Below, piece by piece: positions 47,006 to 55,172 of a DNA stretch of 64,000 nucleotides. Made by a program: the position numbers and the translations under genes. The stretch lies in the NCBI GenBank assembly GCA_023384095.1, contig JAHDXT010000006.1, positions 1-64,000 of the forward strand, read 5' to 3'. Origin of the DNA: Hyphomicrobiaceae bacterium (GTDB taxonomy: Bacteria > Pseudomonadota > Alphaproteobacteria > Rhizobiales > Hyphomicrobiaceae). Within the stretch, counting starts at the first letter, position 1. Each line of letters starts with the position of its first letter. The notes beneath the pieces are model-generated. The model was not told where the DNA came from, ran no database searches, and worked only from the letters and a program-made list of their open reading frames with translations.

Positions 47006-48262
47006 ATGCCGGCGGACAGCGCGCCACTGCCGCGCCTCGACAGCGCCGAATGGCTGAAGCGGCAGCCGACACGAGCCGTGTTCAGGGCGCTGCAGGCGGG
47101 CGGCTATCCGGCCCGCGCGGTCGGGGGCGTGGTGCGCAACGCGCTGCTCGGCGAGCCGGTCGCCGACGTCGACATCGCCACCCCGGCCCGGCCGGAGGAG
47201 GTCCTGCGGCTGGCGGCGGCGGCCGGTCTCAAGGCGATTCCCACTGGGCTGCAGCATGGGACCGTCACCGTCGTCGCCGATCATACCCCGTTCGAGGTCA
47301 CGACGCTGCGCGAGGACGTGGAGACATTCGGCCGCCACGCCCGGGTCGCCTTCACCGACGACTGGGCGGCCGATGCGCGCCGCCGGGACTTCACGATCAA
47401 CGCGCTCTATTGCGATGCCGACGGCAACGTCTACGACCCGCTGGGCGGCTACACGGACGTGCTCGCCCGGCGCGTGCGGTTCATCGGCAATGCCGAGGAA
47501 CGCATCCGGGAGGACTACCTCCGCATTCTCCGCTTCTTCCGGATGACCGCCGTTTACGCGGCGGGCCCCCCGGACGCCGCGGGCCTGGCAGCGGCAGTGC
47601 GCGAACGGGCCGGCCTGACGAAATTATCCGGCGAACGGCTGCATCAGGAGTTGATGCGCCTGCTCGCGGCCCCGCGCGCGCCCGAGCTGACCGGGACGAT
47701 GCGGGACTACGGTCTGCTCACCGCCGTGCTGCCGGTTGCTCCGCGCCCCGCCATCATGCGGCGGCTTGCGGAGATCGAGCAGGAGCTGGGGCGGCCCCCG
47801 GACCCGGTGCTGCGGCTGGCGGCGCTCGCAGTGGAGGTGATCGAGGATGCGCTCAGGCTGCGCGACCGTCTGCGGCTTTCGACAGCCGAGCTCGAGACGC
47901 TCGCGCGGGCGGCGGCCGCGCCGCAGGAAGGGCTCAACCCCGGCTCGGGGGAACGCGAGGCGAAGGTTCGTGTGTATCGCTACGGGGCCAAGATCATGCG
48001 CGAGCAACTGCTGCTCAATTGGGCGCGCTCGGGTGCGAGTCCTGCTGACCCGGCGGCAACCGCCCTCTACGCGCTTCCAGCCAGGTGGCAGGCGCCGGAG
48101 TTCCCGCTCGGCGGCGCCGATATCGTGGCCGCCGGCGTACCGCCAGGCCCGCGCATCGGTGAAATCCTGCGCGCGCTGGAGGACCGCTGGGTCGCAGACG
48201 GGTTTTCCGAGGACCGAAAGCGGCTCGACGCCGATCTCGTGCGGCTCCTCGAGCGAGAGTGA
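47006..48262 (+). CDS. cca: CCA tRNA nucleotidyltransferase / poly(A) polymerase family
   Basis: 418 residues. Adds or repairs the 3' CCA of tRNAs. Motifs: GGVVRNALLG (about 34-43), the DVDIAT metal-binding pair, RRDFTINALY, GYTDVLARRVRFIG, and EERIREDYLRILRFFR. The C-terminal helical part is shorter and more variable, as in other alphaproteobacterial enzymes. It starts nine bases after the DUF6111 stop. It converges with the small exported protein gene; only six bases separate the two stops. Confidence 0.95.
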   Translation: MPADSAPLPRLDSAEWLKRQPTRAVFRALQAGGYPARAVGGVVRNALLGEPVADVDIATPARPEEVLRLAAAAGLKAIPTGLQHGTVTVVADHTPFEVTTLREDVETFGRHARVAFTDDWAADARRRDFTINALYCDADGNVYDPLGGYTDVLARRVRFIGNAEERIREDYLRILRFFRMTAVYAAGPPDAAGLAAAVRERAGLTKLSGERLHQELMRLLAAPRAPELTGTMRDYGLLTAVLPVAPRPAIMRRLAEIEQELGRPPDPVLRLAALAVEVIEDALRLRDRLRLSTAELETLARAAAAPQEGLNPGSGEREAKVRVYRYGAKIMREQLLLNWARSGASPADPAATALYALPARWQAPEFPLGGADIVAAGVPPGPRIGEILRALEDRWVADGFSEDRKRLDADLVRLLERE

Positions 48263-48268
48263 TTGCGC

Positions 48269-48505
48269 TCAGTTCGCCGCCGGCGATTCGGGCTGCCCGG
48301 CGACCGCCACCTCGGCAGGCTCTGCTGCGGGTGTCGCGACTGGATCGGAGACCTCAGCGGCCGGCGCTACGGCCACCGCTTGCTCTTCCGCGGCAGCAGG
48401 CGCGACGACGGTCTGCATGTGGTTATGTGCGGGGCAGGCGTTCACGCGCGGGCCGAACGCAATGGCGATGATTGCGGCCACGACCAGAGTCTTCAGGGGA
48501 AACAC
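48269..48505 (-). CDS. Small exported Ala/Val/Pro-rich protein
   Basis: 78 residues. Sec signal peptide (TLVVAAIIAIAFGPRVNA), then about 55 low-complexity residues rich in Ala, Val, Glu and Pro with one Cys right after the cleavage site (NACPAH). Disordered small exported proteins of this type are common in Hyphomicrobiales and have no known activity. It converges with the CCA-transferase gene. Confidence 0.6.
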   Translation of the reverse strand: MFPLKTLVVAAIIAIAFGPRVNACPAHNHMQTVVAPAAAEEQAVAVAPAAEVSDPVATPAAEPAEVAVAGQPESPAAN

Positions 48506-48831
48506 GGGCTTTCCTCCTTACGCTCGTTGTCGCTGATCGGCGTCCCCCTTCCGTCAGCGCCTAACTTTGAACCAGATATCCGGCAGCCAGCTATCACAGT
48601 TTCGTGTGGGACTGCTCCCTTGTGGACAATCGTTGCTGAATTTTCGATGAACGCCCAGCACATATGTTGGCGATCGCGTGTCGGCGTCGATGGGCTTCGC
48701 GCGCGGCACGATCGTCTCCTGCACGATGTTGTCGCCGGGTGGGCAAGGAGTGGGCGGGGGTCGGACCCTGCGGGTCTGAAACGAAACTGAGCCGAAGGGC
48801 AGTGTCCCGCTTAGTCCCTTTGCCCTTCCTT

Positions 48832-48920
48832 CCGTCATGGCCGCGCAGGCGGCCATCCAGGCAACTCTCCACACCTGATCTGCGGCGTGTCGTGGATTCC
48901 CGCCTCCGCGGGAATGACGG
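48832..48920. repeat. Inverted pair of palindromic intergenic repeats (RHSRGGGNP type)
   Basis: Unit 1 starts CCGTCAT and contains ATGGCCGC-GCAG-GCGGCCAT at 48837-48856. Unit 2 is in the opposite orientation and contains ATTCCCGC-CTCC-GCGGGAAT at 48896-48915, ending ATGACGG. Both have the layout CCGTCA-stem-loop-stem-CCA, so they form a head-to-head pair about 40 bases apart, similar in plan to BIME elements. Repeats whose translation reads RHSRGGGNP are widespread in alphaproteobacteria. Confidence 0.75.
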
Positions 48921-49043
48921 TGTGGGTATGCAGTGGGAATCGTTTCGTCATCGGGGGTCGGCAAAGCCGGTGTGCGGCTGACCCCAAGCGATGGCGTCAA
49001 ACCCGCCGTTTCCGATGCAGCGGGGGCTGGCCTCGGGGCTCAC

Positions 49044-49078
49044 GAAAGAAAAGCCCCGGCCGATGCGGGCCGGGGCTT
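49044..49078 (-). terminator. Rho-independent terminator of the groESL operon
   Basis: On the minus strand a ten-base stem AGCCCCGGCC / GGCCGGGGCT with a 6-8 base loop is followed by TTTTCTTTC. It lies 33 bases after the groEL stop, the expected place. The stem is perfect and G+C-rich. Confidence 0.85.
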
Positions 49079-49111
49079 CCTGAGCATAGTTCCCGGGGGT
49101 GTGGATCGACC

Positions 49112-50770
<1,659 letters not shown>

Positions 50771-50796
50771 CTACTCCCGGGTTTGAATGGCTTCAT

Positions 50797-50880
50797 AGCG
50801 AATAGCGAGTAGCGAATAGGGGGAGTTGCGATTTGGACAGCGGACCGCGAATGCTCGCTATTCGCTACTCCCTATTCGCT
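50797..50880. repeat. 23-base inverted repeat between groES and groEL
   Basis: Left arm 50797-50819 and right arm 50858-50880 are reverse complements apart from one mismatch, built from AGCGAATAG units (two per arm, separated by a GAGT). The loop is 38 bases. The structure fills almost the whole 121-base space between the genes and ends 32 bases before the groEL start, so it would form in the groESL mRNA. Confidence 0.75.
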
Positions 50881-50885
50881 GGTGC

Positions 50886-51176
50886 TCAGCGGGCCAGAAC
50901 ACCCATCACGTCGCTCTCCTTCATGATCAGCAGCTCCTCGCCGTCGACCTTGACCTCCGTGCCGGACCACTTGCCGAACAGCACGCGGTCACCGGCGCGG
51001 ACCTCCAGCGGAACGAGCTTGCCTGCCTCGTCGCGCCCGCCAGGGCCTACGGCGATGACCTCGCCCTGCATCGGCTTCTCCTTGGCGGTATCGGGGATGA
51101 TGATGCCACCGGAGGTTTTCGTGTCCTCCTCGACGCGGCGCACGACGACACGGTCGTGCAGAGGGCGAAACTTCAT
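50886..51176 (-). CDS. groES: Co-chaperonin GroES (Hsp10)
   Basis: 96 residues, the usual size. Caps the GroEL ring. [14 protein letters not shown] at the N-terminus, the mobile-loop region [17 protein letters not shown] (about 18-34), GEVIAVGPG, and [14 protein letters not shown] match the family. The ATG at 51176 is preceded by a GGAGGC site; an in-frame GTG-type extension to 51206 is not needed. First gene of the operon. Confidence 0.98.
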   Translation of the reverse strand: MKFRPLHDRVVVRRVEEDTKTSGGIIIPDTAKEKPMQGEVIAVGPGGRDEAGKLVPLEVRAGDRVLFGKWSGTEVKVDGEELLIMKESDVMGVLAR

Positions 51177-51311
51177 GGCTCCAGCCTCCGTTAGGGGATG
51201 ATGCAATTTGCGTTCTCATCAGGCACCCCCCTGGAATCCGAATGGGAGGCCGCACAGGGGCCGGTTGCCAATGCGTAAGGTCCGGATCAGCCGGACCGGC
51301 CCATGGGCCGC

Positions 51312-51340
51312 TATATGTCGCGGTCTGTTAGCACTGTCAA
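51312..51340 (-). promoter_or_regulatory. Predicted sigma-70 promoter of groESL
   Basis: On the minus strand TTGACA (51340-51335) is separated by exactly 17 bases from CATATA (51317-51312). This puts transcription start near 51305, about 130 bases before groES. The -35 box overlaps the CIRCE operator, as expected for repression by HrcA. Confidence 0.7.
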
Positions 51341-51354
51341 GAGATGAGTGCCAG
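51328..51354. promoter_or_regulatory. CIRCE operator (HrcA-binding site)
   Basis: TTAGCACTG, then nine bases (TCAAGAGAT), then GAGTGCCAG. The consensus is TTAGCACTC-N9-GAGTGCTAA; 15 of 18 arm bases match. It sits over the -35 box of the groESL promoter. HrcA repression relieved on heat shock is the known role of this element. Confidence 0.88.
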
Positions 51355-51390
51355 CAGGCGAGCGAGGCTCGCGAGTATTGTCAGAGGCGA

Positions 51391-51482
51391 GGGACAGGGG
51401 ACAGGGGACCGGGGACAGGGGACAGGACAGGGGACAGGGGACAGGGGACAGGGGACAGGGGACAGGGGACAGGGGACAGGGG
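51391..51482. repeat. GGGGACA tandem repeat (minisatellite)
   Basis: 92 bases of a seven-base unit GGGGACA: about five units, one shortened GGACA, then seven perfect units and a final GGGG. One unit reads GGGGACC. It lies 37 bases upstream of CIRCE relative to groES. Runs of GGGG spaced by three bases on the plus strand meet the pattern for G-quadruplex formation. Confidence 0.95.
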
Positions 51483-51974
51483 TGCAGCGCTCGCTCGCGT
51501 TCGAGTGCCCGCGATCCACCCGGTCCATCTGAGTGGAGCGGGACATCGCCGATCTGCAAGTAGCGCATGTATGCCGTGCCGGGCGCCGGCCAATGCGGGT
51601 CAAGGATTTGGCGACATACGACTTGAGTATGGAATGAAGCGGGCTTCCGGACCGCCTGCATAGGGCTGGCGGGAAAGACTCACGGCCCGCCATTTCGCAA
51701 TGGCGGCAGGCACGCTTCAAAACGGGTTAAGGATGGCAGCGCCGGCCCGCCGGGCGACGCACCGCTGTCCGGGATTTCCGTTGGGTCGGTCGATTTGCAC
51801 GGCAGTTCGACAGCCAGGAATGGAGGTGGCCAGACTTCATTTCCGAAAGGCCGCCCGCCTCACCGTCATGTTGACCGGGCCTGTGCCGGTGCCCGCGGTC
51901 CGGCGAATGGTTGCAAACGACCGAAGGGCGATCGTGCCGCCGGCCCGAACGCCCCCCGATCATCGCAGCAAGTG
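51483..51974. other. Intergenic region, about 490 bases, nothing recognised
   Basis: Between the minisatellite and the H-NS-like gene. Open frames in several directions are Arg/Pro-rich and overlap each other. No RNA gene, repeat or transposase relic recognised. Confidence 0.4.
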
Positions 51975-52298
51975 TCAGCGGACCGAGAAATCTTCCAGCT
52001 TGGCACCTTTGTCGAGCTTTGCCGTCAACCAGCGCGGTTTGCGTCCGCGGCCGGTCCAGGTCTCCGACCGGTTGTCCGGATTGACGTACTTCGCAGCCAC
52101 CGTGCGGCCTTTGGCCGGGCTCGTGCGGCCGCCAAACAACTCGCTGACGGAGAAACCGGCATTCTGCACGATGTTCTCGATCTTCTGCTTCATTTCGCTG
52201 CGCTCGCGCTCACGCGCGCCCGCAATCGCCTTCTCGAGCTTGGCTTCGAGATCGAGAAGCTCCTTGAGTGACATTTTTTCGACGTTCACGGCGGCCAT
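51975..52298 (-). CDS. H-NS family nucleoid-associated protein
   Basis: 107 residues. An N-terminal coiled-coil dimerisation helix (LKELLDLEAKLEKAIAGAR), a linker, then the DNA-minor-groove domain with YVNPDNRSETWTGRGRKPRW at 71-90, the core H-NS/HvrA signature. Binds AT-rich DNA and represses or bridges genes. The ATG at 52298 is chosen because AAAGGAAG lies upstream; the frame continues to 52364 without family resemblance. Single gene. The 195 bases upstream, down to the pentapeptide gene end, include an AT-rich stretch that is a likely promoter. Confidence 0.92.
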   Translation of the reverse strand: MAAVNVEKMSLKELLDLEAKLEKAIAGARERERSEMKQKIENIVQNAGFSVSELFGGRTSPAKGRTVAAKYVNPDNRSETWTGRGRKPRWLTAKLDKGAKLEDFSVR

Positions 52299-52493
52299 CC
52301 GCTTTGCTTCCTTTCTTCTCGCGATCTTTGCCACGCTACCTCCGTGCTGGGCAGCAGCCCCCAAGCTCGCGCTGTGGAACCAGCCCTTTAAATGATCGCG
52401 ATAAGTAAATAAAGAGGGAATTCTGTCTCAGTCGACGAAAAAGCGCAGCGTCCGGATCGGCGGAGCTGCAATTGATGCCAGGGTAATCCTCCA

Positions 52494-53192
52494 CTAATCG
52501 AATTGACAAGGCCAGGAGTCCGGTGCGGTCAGCTCGGGCGGCAATACGGTGGCGCGGTCCCCGCACGCGACCTCGAGTTGTTGCTGGGTCAGTGCATTGG
52601 TCCGACTTAAGTCCAATCCCTCGATGCGGGTGCGGAGCAGATAGCCCGATGCGAAAGTGGCGCCATCGACGGTGGCGCCCCGCAGATCGGCGCGAACGAG
52701 ATTGGCGTGTTGGAGGTTTGCGTCGGTGAGGCGCGCATTGCGCAGGTCGCCCCTGACGAGCTGAGCGGAGGATAGATCGGCTTGGGTCAGGTCGGCGTCT
52801 TTCAAGTCGACGCGAAGCAGCTCGGACTTCCGCAGGTTGGCGCCGGCGAGGCGGGCCCCTCCGAGGCGGGCCCGGACCCCGATGACGTCCGAGAGGTCAG
52901 CGCCGCTCAGTTCGGCATCCCGCAGCGCGGTATAGGTGAGATTGGCCTTTGAGAGATCAGCTCCCGCCAGGTTCGCTCCCGTTAGGTTCGTCCCGCTCAG
53001 ATCGGTCTTTGCGAGGTTGGCGCCGGCGAGGTTTTCCCGCGCCAGCATCTTGCTGGACATTGAGCAGTTGGACCAGTCGACGCCCGGTCCTGCGCGGTCG
53101 CCGCAGGCGGCCAGAGCCGAGGCGGGCGCCAGATGCATCGCGACGAGAGCGAGAGCGCCGCGCGCCATCATCGTCTTGCCAGGGATCGGCAT
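52494..53192 (-). CDS. Exported pentapeptide-repeat protein
   Basis: 232 residues. Signal-peptide-like N-terminus (ARGALALVAMHLAPASALAA), then from about residue 45 to 200 tandem A(D/N)LxX repeats, for example LAGANLAKTDLSGTNLTGAN and LRNARLTDANLQHANLVRAD, which fold into a right-handed quadrilateral beta-helix. Cys pairs lie at both ends. Pentapeptide proteins can mimic DNA or act as scaffolds; an exported one is more likely structural. The ATG at 53192 is chosen. It is divergent from the broken permease gene. Confidence 0.88.
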   Translation of the reverse strand: MPIPGKTMMARGALALVAMHLAPASALAACGDRAGPGVDWSNCSMSSKMLARENLAGANLAKTDLSGTNLTGANLAGADLSKANLTYTALRDAELSGADLSDVIGVRARLGGARLAGANLRKSELLRVDLKDADLTQADLSSAQLVRGDLRNARLTDANLQHANLVRADLRGATVDGATFASGYLLRTRIEGLDLSRTNALTQQQLEVACGDRATVLPPELTAPDSWPCQFD

Positions 53193-53416
53193 GCGTGGTC
53201 CCAATCCTCGTTTCTCGACTTTCGATCGACCTCGAGTGACCCGTCAGTGTGCCAGCTTTTTCAATCGCGACCAATGCTCGCGAAAGTCAATTCGAGAGTT
53301 GCAAAGGCCTGATTAACACATTCCATTCAGCCCATCCGGCGATGGGGATCTGTTTCCGGAGACCGGGACGGGGTAAACTGCGAGGAATCCGGCCGAGTCG
53401 GGGGTGGGAGGGATGC

Positions 53417-54192
53417 ATGCTGCAGCGCTATTTCGAGCTTGACCGGCACGGCACGTCCGTGCGCACGGAGATCGTGGCGGGCGTCACGACCTTCATGACC
53501 ATGGCGTACATCATCTTCGTGAACCCGCAGATTCTCGCCGATGCGGGCATGGACCGCGGCGCGGTTTTTGTCGCCACCTGCCTCTCCGCGGCACTCGCCT
53601 CGGCATTCATGGGCCTTTACGCCAACTACCCGATCGCGCTGGCGCCCGGCATGGGACTGAACGCCTATTTCACATACGGCGTCGTGAAGGGCCTGGGGCA
53701 TAGCTGGGAAACCGCGCTCGGCGCCGTCTTTCTATCGGGCATACTGTTTCTCGCGGTCAGCCTGACGCGCATTCGCGAATGGGTGATCGACAGCATACCC
53801 CTGTCGTTGAAGCTCGCGATCGCGGCGGGCATCGGCATGGAGGGCGCACCGGCCTCGTCGTGGTGACCGTCGCGGTTCTGTTCCTGGCCGCCTTGTTCTT
53901 TGCTCCGCTGGCCGGCTCGATCCCGGCTTTCGCCACCGCTCCGGCCCTCGTCTTCGTCGCGTGCCTCATGATGTCCACGATCAAGGACGTGGATTTCACC
54001 GACCCCACCGAGTATGCGCCCGCCATCGTGACGATCGCCGCCATGCCGCTGACCTTCTCGATCGCGCACGGCATCGCGTTCGGGTTCATCGCCTATACCG
54101 GGATCAAGCTGCTGTCCGGCCGCTTCGGCGAGATCAAGCCTGCCGTCGCGATCCTGGCGGTGCTGTTCGTCTTGAAGTTCGGCTATCTGTGA
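53417..54192 (+). pseudogene. AzgA-type purine (NCS2 family) permease, inactivated by an internal deletion
   Basis: The N-terminal part (ATG at 53417, GGGAGGG upstream) runs as MLQRYFELDRHG, VTTFMTMAYIIFVNPQIL, APGMGLNAYFTYGVV, to LKLAIAAGIGM, then loses the family match at about 53838. The frame then stops at 53866. The C-terminal part resumes in another frame at the GGRTGL motif (about 53840) and gives FFAPLAGSIPAFATAPALVFVA to the end at 54192. A complete protein of this family has about 430 residues; only about 258 are present. So roughly 170 residues between membrane helices 4 and 10 are gone and the frame is shifted. The flanking halves are well preserved, so the event looks recent. Confidence 0.85.
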
Positions 54193-54205
54193 GAGGGCGG
54201 AGAGG

Positions 54206-54230
54206 GATGGGCGATGCCCTGTCGCCCATC
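54206..54230. terminator. Stem-loop at the convergent end of permease pseudogene and dehydrogenase gene
   Basis: GATGGGCGA, seven-base loop, TCGCCCATC. A perfect nine-base stem located between the two convergent stops and touching the last codon of the dehydrogenase gene. No strong T-run follows, so termination is plausible but not sure. Confidence 0.4.
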
Positions 54231-55122
54231 ACTCCTGATATTTGGAGACGTAGTCGTATAGTGCGGTGTGGTCGGCGTGCGGCCCGAGCCTCTCCAGCGC
54301 CTTGCCGAGGATCGCGCCGACCAGCGCCAGCTCCTCGGCGCCGATGCCGAGCTTCTCCGCCAGCGCCCGCGCCATGCCGACGTCCTTCTCCATCAGCGCG
54401 AGCGCGAAACCCGAATCGAACCTGCCGCTCAGCATGTAGCGCTCCACCTTGTTCTCGGTGGTGTTGTTGCGGCCGGTCGAGGCGTTGAGCACGCGTGTCA
54501 TCACTTGCCCGTCGAGACCGAAGCGCTGCCCGATGACCAGCGCCTCGCACGCGGCCACCAGGCCCGCAGCGGAGACGTAGTTGTTGAGCGCCTTCATGGC
54601 GTGTCCGGAGCCGAGCTGCCCGGTGCGGTGGACGCTGCCCATCGCCTCGAGCACCGGTTGCACGTCGTCGATGAGCACCGGATCGCCGCCGGCCATGATG
54701 GCGAGCGTGCCGCTGACCGCTTTCGGGACGCCGCCCGAGACCGGCGCGTCGACGAGGCCGATGCCGCGTCCGGCCAGCTCCTCGCCGAGCGCCCTGGTGT
54801 CGAGGGGAAACGATGAGCTCATATCGATGACGACGGAGCCGGGCCGCAGAGTTTCGGCGAAGCCGTCGGCCGTGCCGTCGCCCATCACGGCCGCGCGCAC
54901 GGCCTTGCTGTCCGGCAGCATGGTGACGACGATCCTGCAGTCGGCGCCGATCTGGCGCGGCCCGCCGGCCACCCTGATCTGCGGAGCGGCATCGCGGAAC
55001 GGCGCTGCAGCCTCGCTGCGCGCGTCATGAATGAGCACCTGCAAGCCGGCCCCGGCGAGTCGGCGCACCATCGGCGCGCCCATGTTGCCGATGCCGATGA
55101 ACCCGATCGTGGTGCTGATCAC
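54229..55122 (-). CDS. Beta-hydroxyacid dehydrogenase (3-hydroxyisobutyrate / tartronate semialdehyde reductase family)
   Basis: 297 residues from a GTG at 55122 with GGGGGAG upstream. N-terminal NAD-binding loop GFIGIGNMG (7-15), substrate loop DAPVSGG (125-131), catalytic K177 in GHAMKALNNY, and the C-terminal KDVGMARALAEK helix are all present. It oxidises or reduces a beta-hydroxyacid; which one cannot be told. The frame stays open upstream to 55962 but as a shadow of the next gene. It is 50 bases after the membrane protein of the moxR operon and may be co-transcribed. Confidence 0.92.
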   Translation of the reverse strand: MISTTIGFIGIGNMGAPMVRRLAGAGLQVLIHDARSEAAAPFRDAAPQIRVAGGPRQIGADCRIVVTMLPDSKAVRAAVMGDGTADGFAETLRPGSVVIDMSSSFPLDTRALGEELAGRGIGLVDAPVSGGVPKAVSGTLAIMAGGDPVLIDDVQPVLEAMGSVHRTGQLGSGHAMKALNNYVSAAGLVAACEALVIGQRFGLDGQVMTRVLNASTGRNNTTENKVERYMLSGRFDSGFALALMEKDVGMARALAEKLGIGAEELALVGAILGKALERLGPHADHTALYDYVSKYQE

Positions 55123-55172
55123 CGTTGTCTCCCCCACCGCCTCGCGCCTGATGAGAGCCGAGCGGCACGAGG

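Larger units (their letters stand above)
48506..49111. other. Intergenic region, about 600 bases, with palindromic repeat and terminator
   Basis: Separates the small exported protein from groEL. The first 300 bases show nothing recognisable. The region 48832-48920 holds an inverted pair of palindromic repeats and 49044-49078 holds the groEL terminator. Frames crossing it translate to the RHSRGGGNP or DSRLRGNDG pattern, which is the sign of the repeat and not of a gene. Confidence 0.6.

Noticed and set aside
48554..49000. A 148-residue frame on the minus strand near groEL
   Set aside because: Contains the RHSRGGGNP pattern, which is the translation of an intergenic palindromic repeat.
51391..51482. 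CRISPR array
   Set aside because: The unit is seven bases with no spacers and no cas genes nearby.
51311..51720. Several overlapping frames through the GGGGACA array
   Set aside because: They translate to PVPCPLS- or GQGTGDR-type repeats in every frame, the product of the minisatellite alone.
53249..54192. Frameshift in the permease as a simple sequencing error
   Set aside because: A base error would leave all residues in place, but about 170 residues of the middle are missing at the same point.
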